64,000 nt of DNA from Bradyrhizobium sp. BR 10289 (GTDB taxonomy: Bacteria; Pseudomonadota; Alphaproteobacteria; Rhizobiales; Xanthobacteraceae). A program made the position numbers and the translations under genes. Below the pieces are notes generated by a model. The model made no database searches. It worked only from the letters and a program-made list of their open reading frames with translations, and had not been told where the DNA came from. Positions 57,631 to 64,000 of the stretch are shown here, one piece after another. Positions within the stretch are counted from its first letter, which is position 1, and each line of letters opens with the position of its first letter. The stretch spans positions 1 to 64,000 of the forward strand of contig NZ_JACOFR010000011.1 in the NCBI RefSeq assembly GCF_019455385.1. Direction: 5' to 3'.

Positions 57631-58476
57631 GTGACCGGATTGACCCATCGCCAGGCCGAAATCCTCAACATCGCGCGCGCTTCCGGCCGCGTCATGGTCG
57701 AGGAGCTCGCGCGCAAGTTCGAGGTGTCGGCGCAGACCATCCGCAAGGATCTCAACGATCTCTGCGAGCGGAGATCGCTGACCCGCATCCATGGCGGCGC
57801 CATCATCGCCTCCGGCGTCGAAAACCTCGCCTATGAGGCGCGCCGGTTCGTCGCCGCCGACGAGAAGAAGGCGATAGGTGCTGCCGCCGCGTCGCTGATT
57901 CCGAACGGCTGCTCGCTCTTCATCAATATCGGCACCACGACGGAGGAGGTCGCGAGCGCGCTGACCTCGCACGAAGACCTGCTCGTCATCACCAACAATC
58001 TCAACGTCGCGATGCTGCTCTACCGCCATCCCCGCATCGAGGTGGTGGTGGCCGGCGGCACGGTGCGCCGCGCCGACGGCGCCGTCGTCGGCTCGACCGC
58101 GACGCAGCTGATCGGCCAGTTCAAGGTCGACTACGCCATCATCGGCGCATCCGCGATCGACGAGGAGGGCGCGCTGCTCGATTTCGACTATCGCGAGGTG
58201 CAGGTCGCGCAAGCCATCATCGCCAACGCCCGCAGCGTCATGCTGGTTGCCGATTCGACAAAGCTCCGCCGCAGCGCGCCGGTGCGCATCGCCCACATCA
58301 CCCAGATCCAGACTTTCGTCACCGACCAGGAGCTCCCCGAGCGCCTCGCCACGATCTGCCACAGCAAGGGCATCGAGGTGATGGCGGCGATGCCGAAGGC
58401 CGCGGATATCGATGATGTGCCGGCAGATGCGCAGGATGCGGTACCGGAAGCCGCACCGGTGGTTCGGCTGCGCTGA
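57631..58476 (+). CDS. glpR: DeoR-family regulator of glycerol metabolism
   Basis: A 281-residue repressor with an N-terminal DeoR helix-turn-helix (TGLTHRQAEILNIARASGRV; ELARKFEVSAQTIRKDLNDL; LTRIHGGAI) and a sugar-phosphate-binding domain with INIGTTTEEVASAL, VITNNLNVAMLL, VVVAGGTVRRADGAVVG and DYAIIGASAIDEEG. Its position ahead of glpD and the glpSTP transporter identifies it as GlpR, responding to glycerol 3-phosphate. The start is the GTG at 57631. Its gene is separated from glpD by a toxin-antitoxin pair on the other strand. The C-terminal 30 residues are acidic and unusual. Confidence 0.87.
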   Translation: MTGLTHRQAEILNIARASGRVMVEELARKFEVSAQTIRKDLNDLCERRSLTRIHGGAIIASGVENLAYEARRFVAADEKKAIGAAAASLIPNGCSLFINIGTTTEEVASALTSHEDLLVITNNLNVAMLLYRHPRIEVVVAGGTVRRADGAVVGSTATQLIGQFKVDYAIIGASAIDEEGALLDFDYREVQVAQAIIANARSVMLVADSTKLRRSAPVRIAHITQIQTFVTDQELPERLATICHSKGIEVMAAMPKAADIDDVPADAQDAVPEAAPVVRLR

Positions 58477-58479
58477 GGC

Positions 58480-58896
58480 TTACACGTCGTCCCAAGGATT
58501 GAGCAGCGGAACGCCCGTCGGTGCGAAGTCCCCCACATTGCGCGTCACGACGGTCAGGCCGTGAACGAGCGCGGTCGCCGCAATGAGGGCGTCACGTTCG
58601 GCCCGCGGGTTGGGAACGTGAAGTTGGGCACAACGCTGCGCGACGGCCGTATCGATCGGCAGTATTCGCCGCTCGAAGCGGGCCAAAATGTGATGGTCGA
58701 TCCAGGCGCGCAGGACAGCACCTTGCGCTGCGTCCTTGCGCTCGATCAGGCGCGCACCGAGCTCGATTTCGAGGATTGAGATGGCCGAGATGAAGAAGCT
58801 TGCTGCGGGCACTGCATTGGCCCAGGCGAGGACATTGCGATCCGCGCGATCCGGTCGTCTCAGTTCGGAGACGACATTGGTATCCAGCAGAAACAT
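58480..58896 (-). CDS. VapC-family PIN-domain toxin
   Basis: A 138-residue PIN-domain ribonuclease with the acidic set intact: Asp5 (LLDTNVVSE), Glu43 (SILEIELGA), Asp102 (AERDALIAATA) and Asp123 (VTRNVGDF). Such toxins cleave tRNA or rRNA when freed from their antitoxin. The start codon overlaps the antitoxin stop by one base, the usual coupled order. The gene converges with glpR 3 bases after its stop, leaving no room for a terminator. Confidence 0.9.
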   Translation of the reverse strand: MFLLDTNVVSELRRPDRADRNVLAWANAVPAASFFISAISILEIELGARLIERKDAAQGAVLRAWIDHHILARFERRILPIDTAVAQRCAQLHVPNPRAERDALIAATALVHGLTVVTRNVGDFAPTGVPLLNPWDDV

Positions 58897-59147
58897 CAGT
58901 CGAGATCGGCGGGCCGGGAGATGCCGCCCTCAATGCGAGGCGGATCGAAATCGAAGTCCGCGCCCGCCTGCGCCAGAGCTTCGGCAAGACTCATGAGGCC
59001 GCCGGTCAGGCGCAAATAATCCTCGATCGTCATCAGGACATGGGCCGGGCGACCGCGATCCGTGATGAAGACCGGCCCTTGCGAGGCGGCCTTTTTGGCG
59101 CCGCTCGTGTCCTGGTTGAATTCCCGGCTGGTCAGGGTGGTCACCAT
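58896..59147 (-). CDS. Phd/YefM-family antitoxin
   Basis: An 83-residue antitoxin: TTLTSREFNQDTSGAKKAAS and GPVFITDRGRPAHVLMTIED form the Phd/YefM DNA-binding domain, and the acidic C-terminal ADFDFDPPRIEGGISRPADL should wrap the toxin. It is the first gene of the pair and would repress the operon through the palindrome at 59194. Combination of a Phd-type antitoxin with a PIN toxin is common in rhizobia. Confidence 0.88.
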   Translation of the reverse strand: MVTTLTSREFNQDTSGAKKAASQGPVFITDRGRPAHVLMTIEDYLRLTGGLMSLAEALAQAGADFDFDPPRIEGGISRPADLD

Positions 59148-59193
59148 CGCGAGCGCGTCCTTGAAGTACCAATGCCATCCAGATGAGATTAAT

Positions 59194-59213
59194 ATGTAGT
59201 TATGTTGCTACAT
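59194..59213. promoter_or_regulatory. Palindromic operator of the toxin-antitoxin operon
   Basis: ATGTAG (59194-59199), 8 bases, CTACAT (59208-59213), a perfect inverted repeat 47 bases upstream of the antitoxin start, in an AT-rich patch. Phd/YefM antitoxins bind short palindromes like this one. Confidence 0.55.
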
Positions 59214-59337
59214 TCAAGTTCTTCGGCGCGTTGCGGGCGCGCGGTTATGCCATCTGCCGAGCAATCGAGCGGTTTGCCTCCAAATCTGATCGCCTCCCTG
59301 CCAATTTCTCCGTCCTATTGGCGTTGAAAAAGTTCCC

Positions 59338-59406
59338 CTTTCACTTCCTTTCGCCTCTCTTTCATCTTGCTTTCGTTTTTCGGTATGATCTAATCAAAAG
59401 CGAAAG
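59338..59406. promoter_or_regulatory. Phased CTTTC(A/G) repeats, candidate GlpR operator
   Basis: The hexamer CTTTCA/CTTTCG occurs at 59338, 59348, 59359 and 59370, at steps of 10, 11 and 11 bases, with an inverted CGAAAG at 59401. One-turn phasing puts all four on the same face of the helix. DeoR-family repressors often use direct TTTCG-like repeats, and glpR is the nearest regulator. The glpD start is at 59440. Confidence 0.6.
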
Positions 59407-59409
59407 TAG

Positions 59410-59429
59410 CCGCTCGAAGGAACGAGCGG
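59410..59429 (+). promoter_or_regulatory. Leader hairpin with a purine loop before glpD
   Basis: CCGCTCG-AAGGAA-CGAGCGG, a perfect 7-pair stem with a Shine-Dalgarno-like AAGGA in its loop, ending 10 bases before the glpD ATG. It may present or occlude the ribosome site. Confidence 0.45.
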
Positions 59430-59439
59430 TCGTCGGGGG

Positions 59440-60990
59440 ATGCGTCTGTTGGAGCGTATTTTCGATCTCGCCATCATTGGAGGCGGTGTTAACGGCTGCG
59501 GCATCGCGCGCGATGCGGTCGGCCGGGGCAACAGTGTTTTCCTGTGCGAAATGAACGACCTGGCCAGCGGGACGTCGTCCTGGTCGACCAAGCTGGTGCA
59601 TGGCGGCCTACGCTATCTCGAATATTACGAGTTTCGCCTGGTCCGCGAGGCGCTGATCGAGCGCGAGATTCTCTGGGGCATCGCGCCCCATATCATCCGC
59701 CCCCTGCGTTTCGTTTTGCCGCATCACGCCGGCCTTCGCCCGGCCTGGCTGCTGCGCCTCGGCCTCTTCCTGTATGACCACATCGGCGGTCGTCATCTCC
59801 TGCCGGCGACGCGCTCGGTCGATCTCGGGCGCGACGAGGTCGGCAAGCCGCTGATCCCGAATCGCTACAGCCGCGCCTTCGAATATTCCGACTGCTTCGT
59901 CGACGACGCCCGCCTCGTCGTGCTCAATGCGCGCGATGCCGCGGACAAGGGTGCTGAGATCCGTACCCGCACCCGCGCAACCGATATCAGGCAGGCCGAC
60001 GGCATCTGGACCGTCAGCTTGATCAACACACTGACCGGAGAGCGCTCGCAGATCCGGGCGAAGGCTCTGGTCAATGCCGGCGGCCCCTGGGTCGAGGACG
60101 TGCTCGGCCGCGGCGCCGGCGTCAACGCGAAGGCAAAAGTGCGCCTGGTGCAGGGCTCGCACATCGTGGTCAAGAAGCTCTACGACCACGACCGCGCCTA
60201 CATGTTCCAGAACGCCGATGGCCGCATCATCTTCGTCATCCCCTACCAGGACGATTTTACGCTGATCGGGACGACAGACCGCGACTATGACGGCGATCCG
60301 GCCAAGGTGAAGGCGACGGCTGAGGAGATCGAGTATCTCTGCAAGGCGGTGAGCGAATATCTGGCCAAGGCCGTGACATCTGAGGACGTGGTCTGGACTT
60401 ATTCGGGCGTGCGGCCGCTCTATGACGACGGTGCCAGCGAAGCCAAGGCCGCGACGCGCGACTACGTGTTCGAGCTCGACACGCCGGGCGGGGCGCCGCT
60501 GCTGTCGATCTATGGCGGCAAGATCACGACCTACCGCCGCCTTGCCGAAGAGGCGCTGGAGCGGCTTGCGCCCTACCTGCGCAGTGCGAAAGCGCGCGAG
60601 GGCTGGACCGGCAAATGGCCGCTGCCGGGCGGTGACATGAAGGTCTCCGACATCGACGGCCTGATCGCCGAGCTCCAGCGCGGCTATCCGTTCCTCGGCC
60701 ACGACCATGCGCGGCGCCTCGCCCGCGCCTATGGCACCCGCGCCATCAAGCTGCTCGGCGACGCGAAATCGGCCGCGGATATGGGCCAGCCGTTCGGCGC
60801 GACCCTGACCGAACGCGAGGTCCGCTATCTCATGGCTAATGAATGGGCCGTCACCGCCGATGACATCGTCTGGCGCCGCTCAAAGCTCGGCCTGCGCCTA
60901 TCTGCCGACGAGATCGCCGCGCTTGACGACTGGATCAGGACCCACGCCGTGCCGCAAAGTCCGCTGCTGGAAGCGGGAGGACGCTCATGA
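59440..60990 (+). CDS. glpD: Aerobic glycerol-3-phosphate dehydrogenase
   Basis: A 516-residue membrane-associated flavoprotein that oxidises glycerol 3-phosphate to dihydroxyacetone phosphate and passes electrons to ubiquinone. The FAD motif DLAIIGGGVNGCGIARDAVG is near residue 8. LASGTSSWSTKLVHGGLRYL near residue 45, NAGGPWVEDVL near 210 and VWTYSGVRPLYDDG near 315 are diagnostic, with a C-terminal helical domain. The ATG at 59440 gives the standard N-terminus; a TTG at 59449 is possible. The stop overlaps the glpS start (ATGA), so it is translationally linked to the glycerol transporter. Confidence 0.94.
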   Translation: MRLLERIFDLAIIGGGVNGCGIARDAVGRGNSVFLCEMNDLASGTSSWSTKLVHGGLRYLEYYEFRLVREALIEREILWGIAPHIIRPLRFVLPHHAGLRPAWLLRLGLFLYDHIGGRHLLPATRSVDLGRDEVGKPLIPNRYSRAFEYSDCFVDDARLVVLNARDAADKGAEIRTRTRATDIRQADGIWTVSLINTLTGERSQIRAKALVNAGGPWVEDVLGRGAGVNAKAKVRLVQGSHIVVKKLYDHDRAYMFQNADGRIIFVIPYQDDFTLIGTTDRDYDGDPAKVKATAEEIEYLCKAVSEYLAKAVTSEDVVWTYSGVRPLYDDGASEAKAATRDYVFELDTPGGAPLLSIYGGKITTYRRLAEEALERLAPYLRSAKAREGWTGKWPLPGGDMKVSDIDGLIAELQRGYPFLGHDHARRLARAYGTRAIKLLGDAKSAADMGQPFGATLTEREVRYLMANEWAVTADDIVWRRSKLGLRLSADEIAALDDWIRTHAVPQSPLLEAGGRS

Positions 60991-62126
60991 GCGTGACACT
61001 CGATCACGTGACCCGGACCGTCGACGGTGCCGAGCACATCCGCGACGTCTCGCTGACGCTCGAGAGCGGCACACTGAACGTGCTGCTCGGGCCGACGCTG
61101 TCGGGCAAGACCTCGATCATGCGGCTGCTCGCTGGCCTCGACAAGCCGACCACGGGCAAGGTGCTGGTGAACGGCAAGGACGTCACCGGCGCCGACGTGC
61201 GCCAGCGCTCGGTTGCGATGGTCTATCAGCAGTTCATCAACTACCCCTCGCTCACGGTTTACGAGAACATCGCTTCACCCCTGCGCGTACAGGGAAAGCC
61301 GCGTGAGGAGATCGAGGCGCGCGTGGCGGAGGCCGCAAAACTCTTGCGCCTCGAGCCGTTCCTGAAGCGCACGCCGCTGCAGCTCTCCGGCGGCCAGCAG
61401 CAGCGTACCGCGATCGCCCGCGCGCTGGTCAAGGGCGCCGATCTCGTGCTGCTCGACGAGCCGCTCGCCAATCTCGACTACAAGCTGCGCGAAGAGCTCC
61501 GCGCCGAATTGCCGCGCATTTTCGAGGCAACCGGTGCGACGTTCGTCTATGCTACGACCGAGCCGACCGAGGCGCTGCTGCTCGGCGGCAACACGGTGTG
61601 CATGTGGGAGGGGCGGGCGCTGCAGATCGGCGAGACGCCCACCGTCTACCGCCGGCCTCAGACGCTGCGCGTCGCGCAGGTCTTTTCCGATCCGCCGCTC
61701 AACCTCGTCGGCATCGAGAAGAAGAACGGCTCCGTGCAATATGCCGGCGGCACGGCCTCGCCCGCCTCGGGCCTCTATTCCTCGCTCGCCGACGGCGCCT
61801 ATCGTGTCGGCTTTCGCGCGCATCAGCTCGCGCTTGCCAACGGCGAGGCCGACCGCCACTCTTTCCACGCCACTGTCACGGTGACCGAGATCACCGGTTC
61901 GGAGAGCTTTGTGCATTTGACCCGCGGCGGATCGAACTGGGTTGCGGTGCTGCACGGCGTGCACGAGTTCGAGCCCGGCCAGACCATCGATGCGGTGCTT
62001 GACCCAAATGACGTTTTTGTCTTCGACGCGGCTGACCGTCTGGTCGCCGCTCCCGGCATAGCGTTTTCAAGCGAAGTGCGTACCGGTTCGCGTGAAGAAA
62101 ACGCGTCAACCAGTAAAAGCACTTGA
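60987..62126 (+). CDS. glpS: Glycerol ABC transporter ATP-binding protein GlpS
   Basis: A 379-residue ATPase of the carbohydrate-uptake class. The Walker A is GPTLSGKT (residues 35-42), the signature LSGGQQQ (133-139), and Walker B LVLLDEPLANLD. The C-terminal 130 residues form an OB-like regulatory domain as in MalK/UgpC. It pairs with GlpT to energise glycerol uptake by the rhizobial glpSTPQUV system. The start overlaps the end of glpD by four bases. It has a full active-site set, unlike GlpT. Confidence 0.88.
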   Translation: MSVTLDHVTRTVDGAEHIRDVSLTLESGTLNVLLGPTLSGKTSIMRLLAGLDKPTTGKVLVNGKDVTGADVRQRSVAMVYQQFINYPSLTVYENIASPLRVQGKPREEIEARVAEAAKLLRLEPFLKRTPLQLSGGQQQRTAIARALVKGADLVLLDEPLANLDYKLREELRAELPRIFEATGATFVYATTEPTEALLLGGNTVCMWEGRALQIGETPTVYRRPQTLRVAQVFSDPPLNLVGIEKKNGSVQYAGGTASPASGLYSSLADGAYRVGFRAHQLALANGEADRHSFHATVTVTEITGSESFVHLTRGGSNWVAVLHGVHEFEPGQTIDAVLDPNDVFVFDAADRLVAAPGIAFSSEVRTGSREENASTSKST

Positions 62127-62138
62127 GGGGAGCGCGAC

Positions 62139-63224
62139 ATGGCCCGCATTGACCTCGTCGATCTCGCCCATTCCTACGGCGGCAATGACGCGCCGCAGGA
62201 GACGTTTGCGCTGAAGCCTGTCACCATGACCTGGCGGCAGGGCGGCGCCTACGCGCTGCTCGGACCCTCCGGCTGCGGCAAGACCACGCTGCTCAACGTC
62301 ATCTCCGGCATCATCACGCCATCGCGCGGAAAGATCCTGTTCGACGGGGCGGACATCACGCCGCTGTCGACCCAGAAGCGCAACATCGCCCAGGTGTTCC
62401 AGTTTCCGGTGATCTACGACACCATGACGGTGGGGCAGAACCTCGCGTTTCCGCTGAAGAACCGCGGCGTGCCGAAGACCGAGATCGACAAGCGTGTCGC
62501 CGAGATCGGCCGCCTGCTCGATCTCGAACCTTATCTCAATCGCAAGGCGACCCGGCTCACCGCCGATGCCAAGCAGAAGATCTCGCTCGGCCGCGGCTTG
62601 GTCCGGTCCGACGTTGCCGCCGTGCTGTTCGATGAGCCGCTGACGGTGATCGATCCCGAATTGAAATGGCAGCTTCGCTCCAAGCTGAAGGCGCTGCATC
62701 GCGAGCTCGATCTCACGATGATCTATGTCACCCACGACCAGACCGAGGCGCTGACCTTCGCCGACACCGTCGTCGTCATGCATGACGGCCGCGTGGTGCA
62801 GAGCGGCACGCCGGCTGAGCTGTTCGACAAGCCCGCGCACACTTTTGTGGGCTATTTCATCGGCTCGCCCGGCATGAACATCCTGCCGGCCGAGGTGAGG
62901 GGGCGCGAGGCGCGCATCGACGGCCATGTCATCGCGCTCAATCGCGCTTACGACAAGCTGCCCGCAGGCGCCAAGATCGAGATCGGCGTGCGCCCCGAAT
63001 TCGTCGAGGTCGTTGCGCCCGCGCCGGGTCTGCTCACGGCAAAGATCGAGCGCATCGACGATCTCGGCCGCATCCGCTTTGCGCGCGTCCGCGTCGGCGA
63101 CGCTAAGCTTGCGGCGCGCGCGCCCAACGGCTTCACCAGCTCCGACGGCACCGCCGGGCTGAAATTCGATCCGTCGCACATCCACGTCTACGCCGACAGC
63201 CTTCTGGTGGAGGGAGCCGCCTGA
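62139..63224 (+). CDS. glpT: Glycerol ABC transporter ATP-binding protein GlpT
   Basis: A 361-residue ATPase partner of GlpS. Walker A is canonical (GPSGCGKTT, residues 42-50) and Walker B reads AVLFDEPLTVID, but the ABC signature is degenerate: LTADAKQKI (140-148) replaces LSGGQ. Because each ATP site is built from one subunit's Walker A and the other's signature, the pair should have one complete and one impaired site. The C-terminal domain is of the MalK type. It lies 12 bases after glpS and overlaps glpP by one base (TGATG). Confidence 0.88.
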   Translation: MARIDLVDLAHSYGGNDAPQETFALKPVTMTWRQGGAYALLGPSGCGKTTLLNVISGIITPSRGKILFDGADITPLSTQKRNIAQVFQFPVIYDTMTVGQNLAFPLKNRGVPKTEIDKRVAEIGRLLDLEPYLNRKATRLTADAKQKISLGRGLVRSDVAAVLFDEPLTVIDPELKWQLRSKLKALHRELDLTMIYVTHDQTEALTFADTVVVMHDGRVVQSGTPAELFDKPAHTFVGYFIGSPGMNILPAEVRGREARIDGHVIALNRAYDKLPAGAKIEIGVRPEFVEVVAPAPGLLTAKIERIDDLGRIRFARVRVGDAKLAARAPNGFTSSDGTAGLKFDPSHIHVYADSLLVEGAA

Positions 63225-64000
63225 TGGACAAGACCGTCAACCAAAAAGCCTGGTTCCTGGTGCTGCCGGTGTTCCTGGTCGTCGCCTTCTCGGCGGTGCT
63301 GCCGCTGATGACGGTGGTCAACTATTCGATGCAGGACACGTTCGGTAACAACCAGTTCTTCTGGAACGGCGTCGGCTGGTTCAAGGAGCTGCTCGATCCC
63401 TCGACCGATCTCGGCGGCCGCTTCCTCGCGTCGCTCGGCCGCAATCTGTTCTTCTCGCTGGTGATCCTCGCGATCGAGGTGCCGCTTGGCATCGTCGTCG
63501 CGCTGTCGATGCCGCGCCAGGGCTGGACGGTGGCGGCCTGCCTCGTGATCCTCGCGCTGCCGCTGTTGATTCCGTGGAACGTGGTCGGCACGATCTGGCA
63601 GATCTTCGGCCGGCCCGATATCGGCCTGCTCGGCTATGTCCTCAATCACATCGGCCTCGACTATAATTACGTCTCCAACGACATCGATGCCTGGGTCACT
63701 GTCATCGTGATGGACGTCTGGCACTGGACCAGCCTCGTCGCGCTGCTCTGCTATGCCGGCCTGAAGTCGATTCCCGAAGCTTATTACCAGGCCGCGCAGA
63801 TCGACGGCGCCTCGCGCTGGGCCGTGTTCAAGGCGATCCAGCTGCCGAAGATGAACCGCGTGCTCCTGATCGCGGTGCTGCTGCGATTCATGGACTCGTT
63901 CATGATCTACACCGAACCGTTCGTCGTGACCGGCGGCGGACCCGGTAACTCCACTACCTTCGTGTCAATCGAGCTGGTCAAGATTGCGCTCGGCCAGTTC
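63224..64000 (+). CDS. glpP: Glycerol ABC transporter permease GlpP (truncated by the window)
   Basis: The first 259 codons of a carbohydrate-type permease, open at the right edge. Visible are helix 1 (WFLVLPVFLVVAFSAVLPL), several further helices, and the cytosolic EAA loop EAYYQAAQIDGASRWAVFKA that contacts the ATPases, followed by IYTEPFVVTGGGPGNSTTF. The ATG overlaps the glpT stop. The next genes (glpQ, glpU and glpV in rhizobia) are expected beyond the edge. Confidence 0.9.
   Translation, partial: MDKTVNQKAWFLVLPVFLVVAFSAVLPLMTVVNYSMQDTFGNNQFFWNGVGWFKELLDPSTDLGGRFLASLGRNLFFSLVILAIEVPLGIVVALSMPRQGWTVAACLVILALPLLIPWNVVGTIWQIFGRPDIGLLGYVLNHIGLDYNYVSNDIDAWVTVIVMDVWHWTSLVALLCYAGLKSIPEAYYQAAQIDGASRWAVFKAIQLPKMNRVLLIAVLLRFMDSFMIYTEPFVVTGGGPGNSTTFVSIELVKIALGQF

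Overview
The window is a GC-rich, densely coded piece of an alphaproteobacterial chromosome, most likely Bradyrhizobium or a close relative. The evidence is the glpR/glpD/glpSTP glycerol locus of rhizobial type, sigma-EcfG-type promoters (GGAAC-N16-CGTT), FixL-like PAS domains, tripartite-tricarboxylate (Bug) binding proteins, and several families of long palindromic intergenic repeats of the kind that crowd Bradyrhizobium genomes. No rRNA, tRNA, phage, insertion sequence or CRISPR array was seen. Assignments come from reading motifs; no database search was run.

Layout. 1-9.8 kb: edge of a probable phosphomannomutase, aldose-epimerase family protein, Bug receptor plus MBL hydrolase, acyltransferase, OmpR-type regulator, lytic transglycosylase, two tiny membrane ORFs, an exported hydrolase and phosphoglucomutase (pgm). 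9.9-12.9 kb: a VanA/GntR/VanB-type Rieske demethylase operon with its promoter and TGTATACA operators. 13-16.3 kb: GGDEF-EAL protein, a SnoaL-like protein and a divergent TetR gene with twin palindromic operators. 16.6-24.6 kb: GMC oxidoreductase with a hemC paralogue, FixJ-type regulator, hemE, diguanylate cyclase, slyX and trhO. 24.8-29 kb: gamma-glutamyltransferase family protein, FKBP, CsbD, cupin and two VOC proteins, the first with a strongly structured leader. 29-37.8 kb is an envelope and signalling region: Ser/Pro-rich beta-barrel and FecR protein, divergent PMT-type mannosyltransferase, tandem FixL-like PAS hybrid kinase, OmpA, caspase-like protein, Met-rich secreted protein. 37.9-48.9 kb: AlkX-type glycosylase, TPR glycosyltransferase, MFS carrier, RND efflux pair with TetR, flavin reductase. 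49-55.2 kb: a beta-oxidation operon (acyl-CoA dehydrogenase, thiolase, FadB-type enzyme, thioesterase). 55.4-57.5 kb: small stress-type gene, tandem NTF2-like paralogues, HAD phosphatase. 57.6-64 kb: glpR, a VapC/Phd-type toxin-antitoxin pair on the opposite strand, then glpD-glpS-glpT-glpP running off the right edge.

The most interesting points are: three exact sigma-EcfG promoters, each just upstream of a different small gene; a compact three-way-junction leader that hides the Shine-Dalgarno and touches the start codon of a VOC gene; a kinase with two FixL-type PAS domains that both keep the haem His and distal Arg; a PMT-family O-mannosyltransferase beside an exported Ser/Pro-repeat barrel protein; helically phased CTTTCR repeats upstream of glpD, with a toxin-antitoxin module inserted between glpR and glpD; and twin palindromic operators between a TetR gene and its divergent neighbour.
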